Shown piece by piece: positions 52,802 through 63,093 of a stretch of 64,000 nucleotides of DNA. The DNA is from Cercophora sp. LCS_1 (taxonomy: Eukaryota; Ascomycota; Sordariomycetes; Sordariales; Lasiosphaeriaceae): positions 496,001 to 560,000 of the forward strand of contig JAPZLL010000007.1 in the NCBI GenBank assembly GCA_036250225.1. Reading direction: 5' to 3'. The notes beneath the pieces were generated by a model. The model saw only the letters and a list, made by a program, of their open reading frames with translations. It was not told the DNA's origin and did no database searches. Within the stretch, counting starts at the first letter, position 1, and each line of letters starts with the position of its first letter. The position numbers were made by a program, and so were the translations under genes.

Positions 52802-54955
52802 TCATCTATGCCCGAGAAGGACAATTTCCTCTTCGTCATCGTCATCATCCTCCTCACATCCGTCGTCTTCGTCACTGCTGCTCTCGCTCTCTTCTTCCTC
52901 TTCTTCCTCCCCGTCATCTACGCCGCCGTCCGACGTGATTCCCCTCGTGTCATCCCCACTCCGTCCCCAGAAATCAAGAATGTCCTCTTCGTCTTCCAGC
53001 TCCAGCTCCGAGTCGTCGACCCCTGTGGCTGCTAGCCCCCGTGCTTGGATTGGGAGTGTCTCGTGGTTGATCTCCTCTTCCGAGTCTGAATCGTGTGCAG
53101 TTGCATTACTGCCAAGGGCCGCGATAGAAGTAGAGGCGGGTGATGGGTTGGGTACAGACCGAGGGGCAAACAGCCTCGACAGGACCGAGGGACTCGCCTC
53201 TACCCTTTCACGGGCTCGCGCACGTCGTCTCAGGTCCCGTGTAAGCGTCGACATGTCTGCCGACGTGCCCCTCGCGCCGAGATCAGATAGCCTGCGTACC
53301 GCCCGGGGTACCCAGTTTGCTGAACTCGCTCCTGATACGGTTCCCACATCACGCGAACTCCTCTCCTGACCAGGCATGTTGAGCAATTGCAGTTGCACGG
53401 TATTGTACGACGAACAGAGCGAGCATTTAAGACCGAGCCAGTGATACGCTGTTTGGCTTTTTGCAGAGCAGTCGTTGCACGAGATTACGGCCCGAGCATC
53501 CCGGTACTCGGCTGGCATCGGCTGGTGGAGGATTTGCAGATCGTAGTTGCGGAACTGGGCGTCCATATTGTCACAACTTTTTGCACACAGTGGGCACTTG
53601 TACGACGTGCGCTTGTGCTCGTCGAGGCAGCGCCGGTGGATGCTGTGACCACACTGCATGAAGACGACGGGTTTGGGCGAGTTGAACATGTAGTCGCCGC
53701 AAATGGGACAGTCGCAATCGGTCGATCGCTCGATGCACTTGTGGCCCGCCGTCATGGCGATGCAAGCCATACATTTCTGTGTCGTTAGCGTGAGCCAGAA
53801 ATAGGTGAGAGGTTGTCTTACTTTGCAGTGGAAAAAGTCCTTCCCCAACCCCTGGCCGACCCTGCAAAGACCGCAGTCATTGCAGTGGTAAATTGGTTTG
53901 TTTGGGTCACTGCTCCAGAGTTTGCAAACTCCACAAAAGTAGGAAGCTGCCGACTCGCCGCACCGTGTGCAGGCAGCCGACGCTTTTTGTGCACAGCCAC
54001 ATAGCATACAAAGCATGTGCTTGGTATCCTTGCGCGGGAGGGCGTGGTCCTCGACTGCATCGTGGCAGAACCGGCATGTGTACCACTTTTCACAAGTGGC
54101 ACATTGCATCTTGACGTTCCGCCGATAGTGCTCGCAACCGAGGAATGGTTGGCCGTGGTCCTCAATTTCCAGCCTCCCAAGTGGTTCGGCGATGTCGTCA
54201 CCCGGAGGGACCGCGGGCACGTAGGTCGGTCGCAAGTCAGCTTCGCTCAACGGCAGGTCTAAAGGCAGGTCTGGCCCGTCACTGAGTGGGTTCCAAAACT
54301 TCAACGCTTGCAACGGCCCGTTGGATCCAGGCCGGTCAGGGGCGCTCCGACTCACCGGTGACTCGGGGTGGAGTGTTGGGCTGGTCGGTGGCGCTTGTCT
54401 GGACTTCATGTATCCTTCCATCAGCAGTTGGTGGACCAGCTGTGCCTTGAGATTCTGGGGGGCCTCCATGCCCTGAATCGCCTGAATCTTTTTTCTGAGC
54501 TCGCCGTTCCCGTCATCCTCCGGAAGGGGTCCGTTTTTGCTACCCTCGTCGGCCCATTCTAATCTGGCGGCTCCATCGTCTGGAGAGCTGGGCTGCGCTG
54601 GTGGGCGTTGGTTCGACGGCACCTGGTTTGGATCGAGGGTGGCCAGTGGTTGCCGCTCAACAAGAGTATTTCTGCCCAAGCTGTTCCTCGCATTGTCCCC
54701 AAGTCCGACTGCCAACCGCGGCTCTGCTCCGGCTCCTGCTCTAGTCCCCGGCAAAGGGCCGGTATGGTTTGTTGATGTTTCGTTTCCGTCTGTGTCTCCC
54801 TCCAAAATGGCAGTGCCCACGACGTCGTTTTCCCCTGCGGACCGCGGCCGGTTATGCCGCACGGCTGGCGGTTCCTCGGTGGCGAAGCCCGACGAAAAGC
54901 GACGAGCCTGTCGGAGAACGGGATTGATAATGAACTCGGACACCAAAGACGGCAT
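52802..54955 (-). CDS. CHY/RING E3 ubiquitin ligase (Pirh2/RCHY1 type)
   Basis: Model complement(join(52802..53776, 53822..54955)), 702 aa. Domains in order: the CHY zinc finger at about 274-345 (LGCEHYRRNVKMQCATCEKWYTCRFCHDAVEDH); the CTCHY finger (FCGVCKLWSSDPNKPIYHCNDCGLCRVGQGLGKDFFHCKKC, across the splice); RING-H2 at about 410-455 (CPICGDYMFNSPKPVVFMQCGHSIHRRCLDEH, CPLC); and a zinc ribbon (ISCNDCSAKSQTAYHWLGLKCSLC). This is the full RCHY1 set. A long disordered N-terminus and a very acidic C-terminal tail (Asp/Glu/Ser runs) are added, as in filamentous fungi. The 45-bp intron (GTAAGA, CGCTAACG branch, ACACAG) splits FFHCK|KCMAC; only splicing restores the spacing. The ATG at 54955 is the first in frame; more 5' frame exists without ATG. 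Confidence 0.92.
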   Translation of the reverse strand: MPSLVSEFIINPVLRQARRFSSGFATEEPPAVRHNRPRSAGENDVVGTAILEGDTDGNETSTNHTGPLPGTRAGAGAEPRLAVGLGDNARNSLGRNTLVERQPLATLDPNQVPSNQRPPAQPSSPDDGAARLEWADEGSKNGPLPEDDGNGELRKKIQAIQGMEAPQNLKAQLVHQLLMEGYMKSRQAPPTSPTLHPESPVSRSAPDRPGSNGPLQALKFWNPLSDGPDLPLDLPLSEADLRPTYVPAVPPGDDIAEPLGRLEIEDHGQPFLGCEHYRRNVKMQCATCEKWYTCRFCHDAVEDHALPRKDTKHMLCMLCGCAQKASAACTRCGESAASYFCGVCKLWSSDPNKPIYHCNDCGLCRVGQGLGKDFFHCKVRQPLTYFWLTLTTQKCMACIAMTAGHKCIERSTDCDCPICGDYMFNSPKPVVFMQCGHSIHRRCLDEHKRTSYKCPLCAKSCDNMDAQFRNYDLQILHQPMPAEYRDARAVISCNDCSAKSQTAYHWLGLKCSLCSSYNTVQLQLLNMPGQERSSRDVGTVSGASSANWVPRAVRRLSDLGARGTSADMSTLTRDLRRRARARERVEASPSVLSRLFAPRSVPNPSPASTSIAALGSNATAHDSDSEEEINHETLPIQARGLAATGVDDSELELEDEEDILDFWGRSGDDTRGITSDGGVDDGEEEEEEESESSSDEDDGCEEDDDDDEEEIVLLGHR

Positions 54956-55790
54956 TGCAGCGCAGAAAGACGCCGCTGAGACGACGGACTCGAGATTTTG
55001 GGCGGCAAGTCGGCGCTGCAAAGTGATGCGGTGAGAATTGGGGGGAGGGGGAGGAGTCAGACGGGGAATCGGTCGGTTTTAGGAATGGTGTTAAGGAATG
55101 GCAGCTCCCGTCCCGTCGGTTGATGTCGTCAAAGGTCACATCCCAGCGTCGCTCGCCAACCAGTGACAGGGTTCCGCGGGGAAGGCCAGGCTTGGGCCGG
55201 CTGCTAATCCTGGTTCTCAGTGCCCCGAACAACAGGTGACATGTGCCTGGTTCACGTGCCCTGCAGGGTCGTCGACCCCGCAAGAAAAAGGGGGCTCGCT
55301 GCACGTTTTCAGCGGCTTTTCAGCGGCTCGAAGTCAAACAAAGCCGCAAGTGCCAATATTTGCGCCCGTTTTGCTCAATCTTGCAATAAGGTTTCTGGAC
55401 CTAATATGTCGGTCGTCTCAACCGGGCTCAACCGTCAAACGTCATCGTGGGGCACCCGTCATCCGTTTTGAATCATTCGATCAATATGATCACGATCTAG
55501 AAACCTTCAAGCTGTTGGGGCCCCCCAACTCACGTTATGCTTGTGCTAAACTTGCGATAACAAACTACCTCGGCAGAACGGTATATACAACCAGAATAAG
55601 CAGGATCCCGTCTGCTGTTGCATGCATAAATAAAACCCAAGACATCGCTTTCGCCGGCGAACCGGCGCTCGAAGTTTAGACGGGGATCGGACAAGGGTGG
55701 GTCGTAAGAAGCGGGAGCTAAGATCTTGGACCGCCTCTTGGTTTTCTCTGAACCTTTCCGCCGGGTCGCTTGCTGTAATGCTCCCCCAGT
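54956..55790. other. Intergenic, no gene seen
   Basis: 835 bp between the start of the CHY/RING gene and the stop of the TDP2-like gene. Upstream of 54955 the frame stays open without ATG to about 55021, where a CTTTGCAG acceptor-like site suggests a 5' UTR intron. No further gene. Confidence 0.45.
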
Positions 55791-56782
55791 TCACTGAATA
55801 GCAGTCGAAAAATCAGCCATGACACCAAGATGGTCTGTCACCCATGCCTTTTCCACATTCTCCGAGCCCGCCTCCACCAGTTCCCTGCCTTCCTCCCCCT
55901 CAAGCACAACATCTAGGCCAAAGGTTCGAAACCCTTGTGCCTCGAGAGTCAAGTCGCCACAAAACAGAATCTTGTCCAGACGACCAAGACCGTAAGCTCT
56001 CCTATCCCGCGGTGCAGCCATTTGGCCCCAAGTCATCCCTTCCTCTGCGCCTTCTTGTCCTCCGTTCTCCAGATAGGCATCCTTCAAATCGTTGTCAAGA
56101 TGAAGCGTCTTGTCGAAGTCCTCAATGGCGTTCAGATCGCCTGCGAGGAGGCTTGCATCTGCTTGTTTCATGAACCCAGCCGCAATCTGAAGTTGCCCGG
56201 GACGACGAGGATTTTTCGCCTTCAAGGACTCAAGGTGAGTCGAGCAAAGTCGTAAAGTTTTGCCCTCCGGCAGGGCGATGTCGACGAACAATCCATCCCT
56301 ACCCGCTAGGGTATTAGGATAAGGGACCCGGAAAATGACTTTGACTGGCATCGACTTGGGGACAAGCATCGTGGTACCTGGGGTTATTAGCTTTTTTCCC
56401 CAACCCGGATTATGCGTCTCAGGGTCAACTAACCGTATCCCGTGGTGCCTGGCGTCCATTTTTCACCCCGAAGATCAGTGATGTGGTAGCCGTCTTGAAC
56501 CCATTTCTGTCCCTGAATCAGGGCAAGACTTGGTTGCTTCATCTCGTTGAGCATGATAATTGTTGGTCTGCTCTTTCTCGCCTCGAAGTCTCGCAAATAG
56601 TCGAGCGCCACAGCTGTCCGCTGTCCCCTCAGTTCTCTAAACATGTCGATATTCCACGACATGATGGAAAAAGAGCCGGAAAAGGTATGCCTCGCGTCCT
56701 TGACAAGGTCCGCTGGCACCCAGTCATCACCGTTGAAGACATAGTGGGGTTGATCAATCCTATTGGGTGTTTGGGTGTTCAT
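55791..56782 (-). CDS. TDP2-like endonuclease/exonuclease/phosphatase-family protein
   Basis: Model complement(join(55791..56377, 56434..56782)), 311 aa. The EEP fold with Mg-dependent phosphodiesterase motifs is visible: SIMSWNIDMFR (the TDP2-type W-N-x-D motif), IIMLNEMKQPS (metal-binding Glu), LCSTHLESLKAKNPRRPGQL (catalytic His), LLAGDLNAIEDFD (GDxN) and WVTDHLGVMADF (final DH). The combination resembles tyrosyl-DNA phosphodiesterase 2, which removes 5'-phosphotyrosyl topoisomerase II adducts. A general EEP nuclease is possible, since the N-terminal UBA and SUMO motifs of animal TDP2 are absent, as usual in fungi. The 56-bp intron (GTTAGT donor, GCTAATAAC branch, CCCCAG) joins TTGYG|TTMLVP. 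A short upstream frame (56760..56960) overlaps this start in another register. Confidence 0.85.
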
Positions 56783-58177
56783 CTAGGTGTTTTCGGTTTC
56801 TGACTTCGTCCAATTTGGCAGATCGGAGAAACCTAAAGGCTCTCTTCTGAGGTACTCCTGCGCTCTGTTGGGGCAAGCTTTTGCTTCGTGGAGCCAAAAA
56901 CCGGTCTACCCGAGGAGCGGTGAGGTTGAAGTTGGCAAGGGCAGGCCGAGATGCGTTCATTTGCGCGAGCAGAGGGGATGAAACTTGGTGTGTTAGATAG
57001 TTTTAGGATACCTGGGTGGATACGATACTCATGGTAGCCTACAGCAGGCTACCATGGGATGAAGCTTTTTTTTGCTGTAGCGGAATTGGGTTGGCGAATC
57101 GCTGCTAAGCTCCGTCACGAACTCTCCGAGGAAGGTTTGCAATTCTAAAAAAGGAAAATCCCAATGCTTTCACCCAACAACTAGGGCCTTGGAAGCACAT
57201 ACAGCTCAAAAAGAGCATTGTGTTGCCGGCCAGTTGAATGGTATCATTAAAACACCGTTCTCGGTCAAGTTATGCGAGTCTCAGTTCTCGATGCATTCCA
57301 TCTGCAATTCTGCATGCACTTGACGGGGCGGGGTAAAAATAGCGGGGTCGGGCGCCTTTCCAGCGATTGAACGGACGGAGTCCCGGCGACCATCCCTGAC
57401 GATGCAGGAGATACAGGGGTTGCCGCTGGACGTCGGGGTCTTGACCAGCCAGGACACAGCTCAAACTGCAGCTCCCGCGTCATTCTTCGAACGCTGTACA
57501 CAAACCGCGGATGGACGTTTGCAAAGCGGCCCTCCAAGAACAACACACCCAAGGGATGACCTGCGGAAAACTCGTATCCCCGTACGATCCAAGGTTGGCG
57601 AGCTCCGAATCCGGTTTGGCCAAGGGTTGACCGCTCAGATACGGGACGACTGCTGTTTCGAGTTTCAATGGGAACGAGATCGACCCCTCCCCCATTTCTG
57701 CTGCTCTTGGCTCCCTTTCCATCTCCCCAGGTTCCTCGAAGGCGCCTCTGGCGTGTGTGGCTGAGATCTGCTGCCCGTCGCCCCTCGTTGTTTCCGACAA
57801 CGCACACACTCTTGGCTCGAGAATGCGTGGGCCATTGTCTGAGCCTCCTGAGTCCTGATTGTGTGTCTCAACAACACCTTGCTGCTCCCCGTTCTGTCCT
57901 ACTCCAACTTTGACGTCTTCCCCATGCCTAAGTGTGCCGGCGCAAAACCCGACCGAGAGCAGACGAGGAAGTTGCAAAGAAGCTACTGCACGTCACTGCG
58001 ACCCGCGCAAGGCGACTCACTTGCCCTCGCCAGTCCGCCAACGAAAGCGTCGGAATCGGTGAGAACGGAAGAAGCGGCGACCGAACCGCGACCCTCGGAA
58101 GCAAAAAACACATGGGAAAGGTGCAACTGTCACCACCGCCAATGACAGGTAGTTTGCGCTCTCATTGCTAGTTCGAC
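56783..58177. promoter_or_regulatory. Divergent intergenic region of the TDP2-like gene and hul4
   Basis: 1.4 kb. It contains an inverted repeat near 57031-57053 (ATGGTAGCC/GGCTACCAT around CTACAGCA) and several short frames without support. No gene seen; a 5' untranslated exon of hul4 is possible. Confidence 0.4.
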
Positions 58178-61100
58178 ATGGCTCCCTGGCCCGGCAGAGT
58201 GGACTCGAATCGTCCAACCGATGGTCTCGCAAACCAGCAGCAGACGAGCAGCCGGCGACCCCATGCTGGCTCGAGCAGCGCCCGGCACAGTAACAACACA
58301 CTGCGAACGCAGGAACCCCAGTTTGAGGTTTTGGATAGTTACCAGATCCAAGCTGGCTCAAGCTCCTCTGATGAGGGGCTGCATCCAAAGCTGCCCCCGC
58401 GCCCCCGCCACGGCCGCTCGATGAGCCACCCCTTTCCATCCTTATTCTCGAGCAAAAAGAAAAAGGCGGAGCAGATGACCGCCGAACATTCGGACTCGGA
58501 ATCCGGCGACGAGGCCGGCCCGATGCCAAGACTCAGCAAACAGCCTACGCGAGGGCATAGGAACGTCTCTTCGACGGGGAGCAGGGACTACAGCACGGGA
58601 AGATGCATGACATGCGGGTCGCTTGTTCGCTGGCCTAGGGAACTCCAGATTTTCAAGTGCACCATCTGTCTGACTATAAACAACCTGCAACCGCCCGAGC
58701 GCCAGTTCAGACGAGACGCTTCACAACTGCCCAATGCAGAGGAACGGTCCCGCCCCGGCCGCCCAAGAGCTGTGTCCCCGGCAGGCCACTCGGTCACTCG
58801 AAGGGTGTCAGAAAGGCCTATCTCGGTCGAGCACGCAAAACTCCTTGGCGAGCAGTGTCTGCGCTCGTTTCTAGGTTCTGCTCTGGGAGGTCGGGCAGGC
58901 AGGAGACCTTCGTCAGATCGGCGAGCGCTGACGGGAGGGGGTCCATCTCAACGGTCACCGAGCGGTGGGCGAACAGCTGGATACCAAACGAGGAAATCTC
59001 TGTCCGTCAGACCAGCGGGTGCTGGAACTCCCGAATCGCCACCACAACATGGCAGCCCACCAGACTCCCACCGGTATGCATCTTCGCGCCAAACCAACGC
59101 TTCATCCAGATCATACTCCATGTCGCATCCTGAAGGACGGCCGAGGATCGAGATCGGGATGCATGAACCCCGTCCCGGTCAAAGTCCGGATCCACCAAGT
59201 CAGGAAGCCGAGGGGAAACGATTGTTCAGGCCGCTGGAAGATTATGTGATTGACTGCTTTACTTCCTTCGACTCCCTGAACTCGTCCTTCATGACACACC
59301 AACCGAACCACCGTGTCAAACCCAGTCGAGATGCCGGTTCTCGCCGCCCTCCAGAGTCTCGACCACCCGAGCCTCGAAAGGACATGTCTCACCATCCGGA
59401 ATATCCCATGATTGATTTGGATCCAAAGCTTTTGCTACTCGGAGATTTCGCCGAGAACGGCTCTTGGTGGACCGGCGGCCAAGAGGAACTGTTACCTGGT
59501 AGGAGTGCCTCGAGTAGGAGTGAGAACAGCCATTCAATAGTAAGCACGAGGAGTCCACACATTGACTGGGTAGCCGTGGATGAGCTATACTTGGCTATCG
59601 TCGAGGCTGGGCGGTCGTGGCCCGACGTTTACAGCAAGATGGTCGATGAAGACTCATCGCTTGCTGTTCCCCCCACCGCGTTGGAGGAGATTGAATCTCA
59701 GATTCTCTACGGACAAGACCATCTTCAGAAGGCATTGCTGAAAGCCTGCGAGACGATTATGAAACGCCCGGGGCGGCCTCTTTCTGGACCCGATGAACTC
59801 CGGTTTTTACTGATCATCGCAGCGAATCCTTTACTCCATGGGTCATACAAGCCGTACACAGGTCAGTTCGATCATATTGATACTCCACCACCCGACCACG
59901 CCCATGCGAGCTCGAGGGGCGCGGGTCCTGTGGGTGGACGCCACTCTGGTATTATCAAGAGGATTGTTGGTCTATTGTCAAATACCTCGCACGACTGTCA
60001 TTCTCATCTCGTGCATTGGTTCGCTCGGTACCCGGACTCACGCTTCAGACAATTCAAGGAGCTTGTCTCGGGCTTCTTGGCCTACCGCCTGATCAGGCAG
60101 AACGAGAAGAAGCTTGAAGTCAGAGTCGACATCACAGACGGCCTAATCCCGAGCATGAGTGCTGGCCAGTCACAGGCATCTCTCCACGCTGTTCTAGGAC
60201 AGGGCTCAGGTCCAAACAAGAGGCAAAAAGAAAAGCAAAAGAAGATCATATATCAGGATGACTGGCAAATAAGAGCTGCTGCCCAGGTCCTAGGGTTCCT
60301 CTTTGCTGCAAACAACATGGGCCACGGGCGTCGGGACACAACCAGCTCGGGCCCTGTCGAACCCAACAGCCGGGAACGGGTCCAGGCACGGGGCCAGGTT
60401 GTTGCTACTAGCGACTTCTATGTCACGCTGCTTGACGACTCAGACCTCGTGGCAGACTACGAGGCCTGGGAGGCGAAGAAGGGCAAATTTTCGTTCTGCC
60501 AGTTTTCCTTCCTCCTGAGTGTTGGCGCCAAAATACGGATCCTGGAATATGACGCGAGGCGGCAGATGCAGAACCGGGCAAGGACCGCTTTCTTCGACAG
60601 CCTGGCATCGCACCGCATCGTTCAACAGCATCTCGTCATCAACGTCCGCCGGGATTGCTTGGTGGATGACAGTCTCAAGGCAGTGAGTGAGGTGATTGGC
60701 GGTGGTGCCGAGGATATTAAGAAGGGTCTCAAAATCATCTTTAGAGGGGAAGAGGGCGTTGATGCCGGCGGCCTGAAGAAGGAGTGGTTTTTGCTGCTTG
60801 TCAGGGAGGTCTTCAACCCCGACTATGGTACGTACTGTTGTGTTTGTGGTCAATAGGGGTAAGCTGACAGGTGTAGGGATGTTCATCTACGACGAGGATT
60901 CTCAGTACTGCTATTTCAACCCAAACTCCTTGGAGCCATCAGAGCAGTTTTTCCTGGTCGGCGTCCTTTTCGGCCTGGCAATCCACAACTCAACCATTCT
61001 CGATGTCGCTTTTCCTCCTTTTGCCTTTCGCAAACTCCTCATGGCCGCTCCTCCAGCCGCCGCGACCACCTCCCAACCCCGACAAGCAATGACTTATACG

Positions 61101-61796
61101 CTTGATGACCTCGCAGAGTACCGGCCTCGCCTCGCACAGGGCCTTCGCCACTTGCTGGACTACGAAGGAGAGGTGGAGGAAACCTACGGTTTTGACTTTT
61201 CTATCGATACGAACCGGTATGGGGTTACAGAACAAGTGTTGCTCTTGCCTGCAGGTGATCATCGTCCCGTTACAAACGCCAATCGCAAAGAATATGTGGA
61301 CCTTTATGTTCGCTACCTCTTGGACACATCGGTCGCCCGCCAATTCGAGCCTTTCAAGCGCGGGTTCTTCACCGTTTGCGGAGGAAACGCCCTCTCGCTC
61401 TTTCGACCAGAGGAGATTGAGCTTTTGGTCCGCGGATCAGAGGAGGCACTGGATATAAATTCATTGAAAGCAGTGGCAGAATATGACAACTGGGGCGTGA
61501 CGAATCCGGCAGAAACTGAACCAATCATCAAGTGGTTCTGGGAATCATTCGAGAAGGCAGACCCTGCCGACCAGAGGAAGCTATTATTATTCATCACAGG
61601 GAGCGACAGAATCCCAGCCATGGGCGCAGCCAGCCTGACTATTCGCATTTCATGCTTAGGGGACGATGTAGGTCGGTTCCCATCGGCTAGGACATGCTTC
61701 AACACGTTGGCATTGTGGAGGTATGGAACGAAGGAGAAGCTGGAGGAGATGTTGTGGCGAGCTGTTGGGGAGAGTGAGGGTTTTGGCCTGAAGTAG
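58178..61796 (+). CDS. hul4: HECT E3 ubiquitin ligase, Hul4-like
   Basis: Model join(58178..60827, 60877..61796), 1189 aa. The C-terminal HECT domain spans about 830-1189: DDSLKAVSEVIGGGAEDIKKGLKIIFRGEEGVDAGG, KEWFLLLVREVFNPDYG|MFIYDEDSQYCYFNPNS, EQFFLVGVLFGLAIHNSTILDV, then the C-lobe with the thioester cysteine near residue 1157 (SARTCFNTLALW). The N-terminus (1-140) is disordered. At about residues 145-167 a compact C-x2-C...C-x2-C pattern (GRCMTCGSLVRW, FKCTICLTINN) probably binds zinc and looks like the N-terminal finger of Hul4-type ligases. A helical middle (LLHGSYKPYTGQFDH, LVHWFARYPDSRFRQFKELVSGFL) matches Hul4. Yeast Hul4 works with Tom1 and the TRAMP complex in quality control. The 49-bp intron has a GTACGT donor; GTAG ends it just before GGATG. 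Confidence 0.92.
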
Positions 61797-62138
61797 TGAT
61801 TGAACATTGGCTGTGTGTCTTTTTTTGGGTTCGACGGGTATTTGGGATAGGCTCGACAAAACGGATTGGATCGACTGCGTGCATGCTATATACACATACC
61901 AAGAGACACGCATAGAAGAGGCTCGATAGAGGCTTGTTGTAATAGATTCATCCCCTCCACGATGAGGTGTCTGTTGTCCCTCGACCTCTGTGCTTCTTCT
62001 GCGCATGTAAACAAAATCCCAACCACACCCCCCAACCAACGCCTCAACACCAGCTCCCAAAAACGATATTCACCACCGCATAACACTATACTAATATCCC
62101 CCCTCTCCATGGGATGAATAAATACAAACAAGATTATA
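61797..62138. other. Convergent 3' ends, no gene seen
   Basis: 342 bp between the stops of hul4 and the small membrane-protein gene; no coding signal. Confidence 0.5.
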
Positions 62139-62369
62139 CTAGTCACCGCCCTCCTTGGCCTGAGCCTTAACTTTAAGATCCGGTCTCAACAGCAGCGTCT
62201 TGGCCATGCCCCGCGTTGTTTCACCGTGGCGCGTTGTCAGGAACCATGTCCCAAAGAGGATGAAGAGGAAACACATCATCCAGAGGACGACGAGCCGGCC
62301 TGAGCGTTTCGGCTTGGGGCCGTAGGGGGAGTAGTAGGTTTTGGTTTGGGCGGTTGGTCGGTTGGGCAT
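62139..62369 (-). CDS. Small single-pass membrane protein, unknown
   Basis: Single exon, 76 aa. The basic, Tyr/Pro-rich N-terminus (MPNRPTAQTKTYYSPYGPKPKRSGR) is followed by one hydrophobic helix at about 27-46 (VVLWMMCFLFILFGTWFL). A positively charged tail follows (TTRHGETTRGMAKTLLLRPDLKVKAQ). No cleavable signal. The form is that of small organelle-membrane subunits or assembly factors, but I recognise no family. The ATG is the first in frame, in the context GCATCGTG (plus strand). The codon pattern and the conserved-looking KPKRSGRLVVLW patch make it more likely real than not; an upstream exon cannot be excluded. Confidence 0.55.
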   Translation of the reverse strand: MPNRPTAQTKTYYSPYGPKPKRSGRLVVLWMMCFLFILFGTWFLTTRHGETTRGMAKTLLLRPDLKVKAQAKEGGD

Positions 62370-63093
62370 CGTGTCTGTCCTTAGCTGGTTCAGCCGGGTT
62401 GGGTGCTGCAGCAGGTGGAAAATGGCGGGGTGACCGCGCGCCGTGAGGTGGATGTGGGGGCTGGTTCTTGTGGGTCGATAGGAGCGATTGAGGTGAGTGG
62501 ATCGATGAGACGTGTGAGCGTGAGCTGGCGTATTTGAGATGAGGAGCCGTGATCGATTGGAAAAGAACGAGCGAATTGAGTTGGTTTGACGAGCGTTGAC
62601 ACGGTAAACTCAATGTGACGTCGTGTCAATTGATGTCCCGCGGCTGGAGGCGTGATCTGTGCGTTGGAGGCTTGGAGCTACCCCTGTCTTGTTTTTTTTT
62701 TTTTAAACAGAATATCTGAGGATTGGACGATGGGATTTAGTGATGAGGACCTGGCTTGGAGGGATTAGGTTGACTTTTATCTATTATGGTTTTTGTTTTC
62801 TCGCGTCTCTTCTTATGAGAATAATATTTCTGTAAGGTCCTGAACAAATATTGGATAATTTGGTGACGCCGCCAAATGTGTCGCTCGGAGCATATTGTTC
62901 GTCCACAACGCAGAACAACCCCAGACCAAGACCGGTCGACGAAGAGACAGCACTCAATACAAGACTGTATTCATTCCCGGTACCTCAACTTTGGCGCAAA
63001 CTAATGATACACTTTTCCCTGGACCAAACCAAAGTCATGGCAAAACCGTAAAGAGAATGTCTCATAACCCATCATATCTCATTACCCCCTAGA
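62370..63093. other. Intergenic, no gene supported
   Basis: 724 bp with a T-rich run (62690-62704) and short frames only. It holds the promoter of the small membrane gene and the 3' UTR of the right-edge gene. Confidence 0.45.

Noticed and set aside
52779..53369. Ser-rich plus-strand frame (long Ser runs)
   Set aside because: Reverse reading of the acidic Asp/Glu tail of the CHY/RING ligase.
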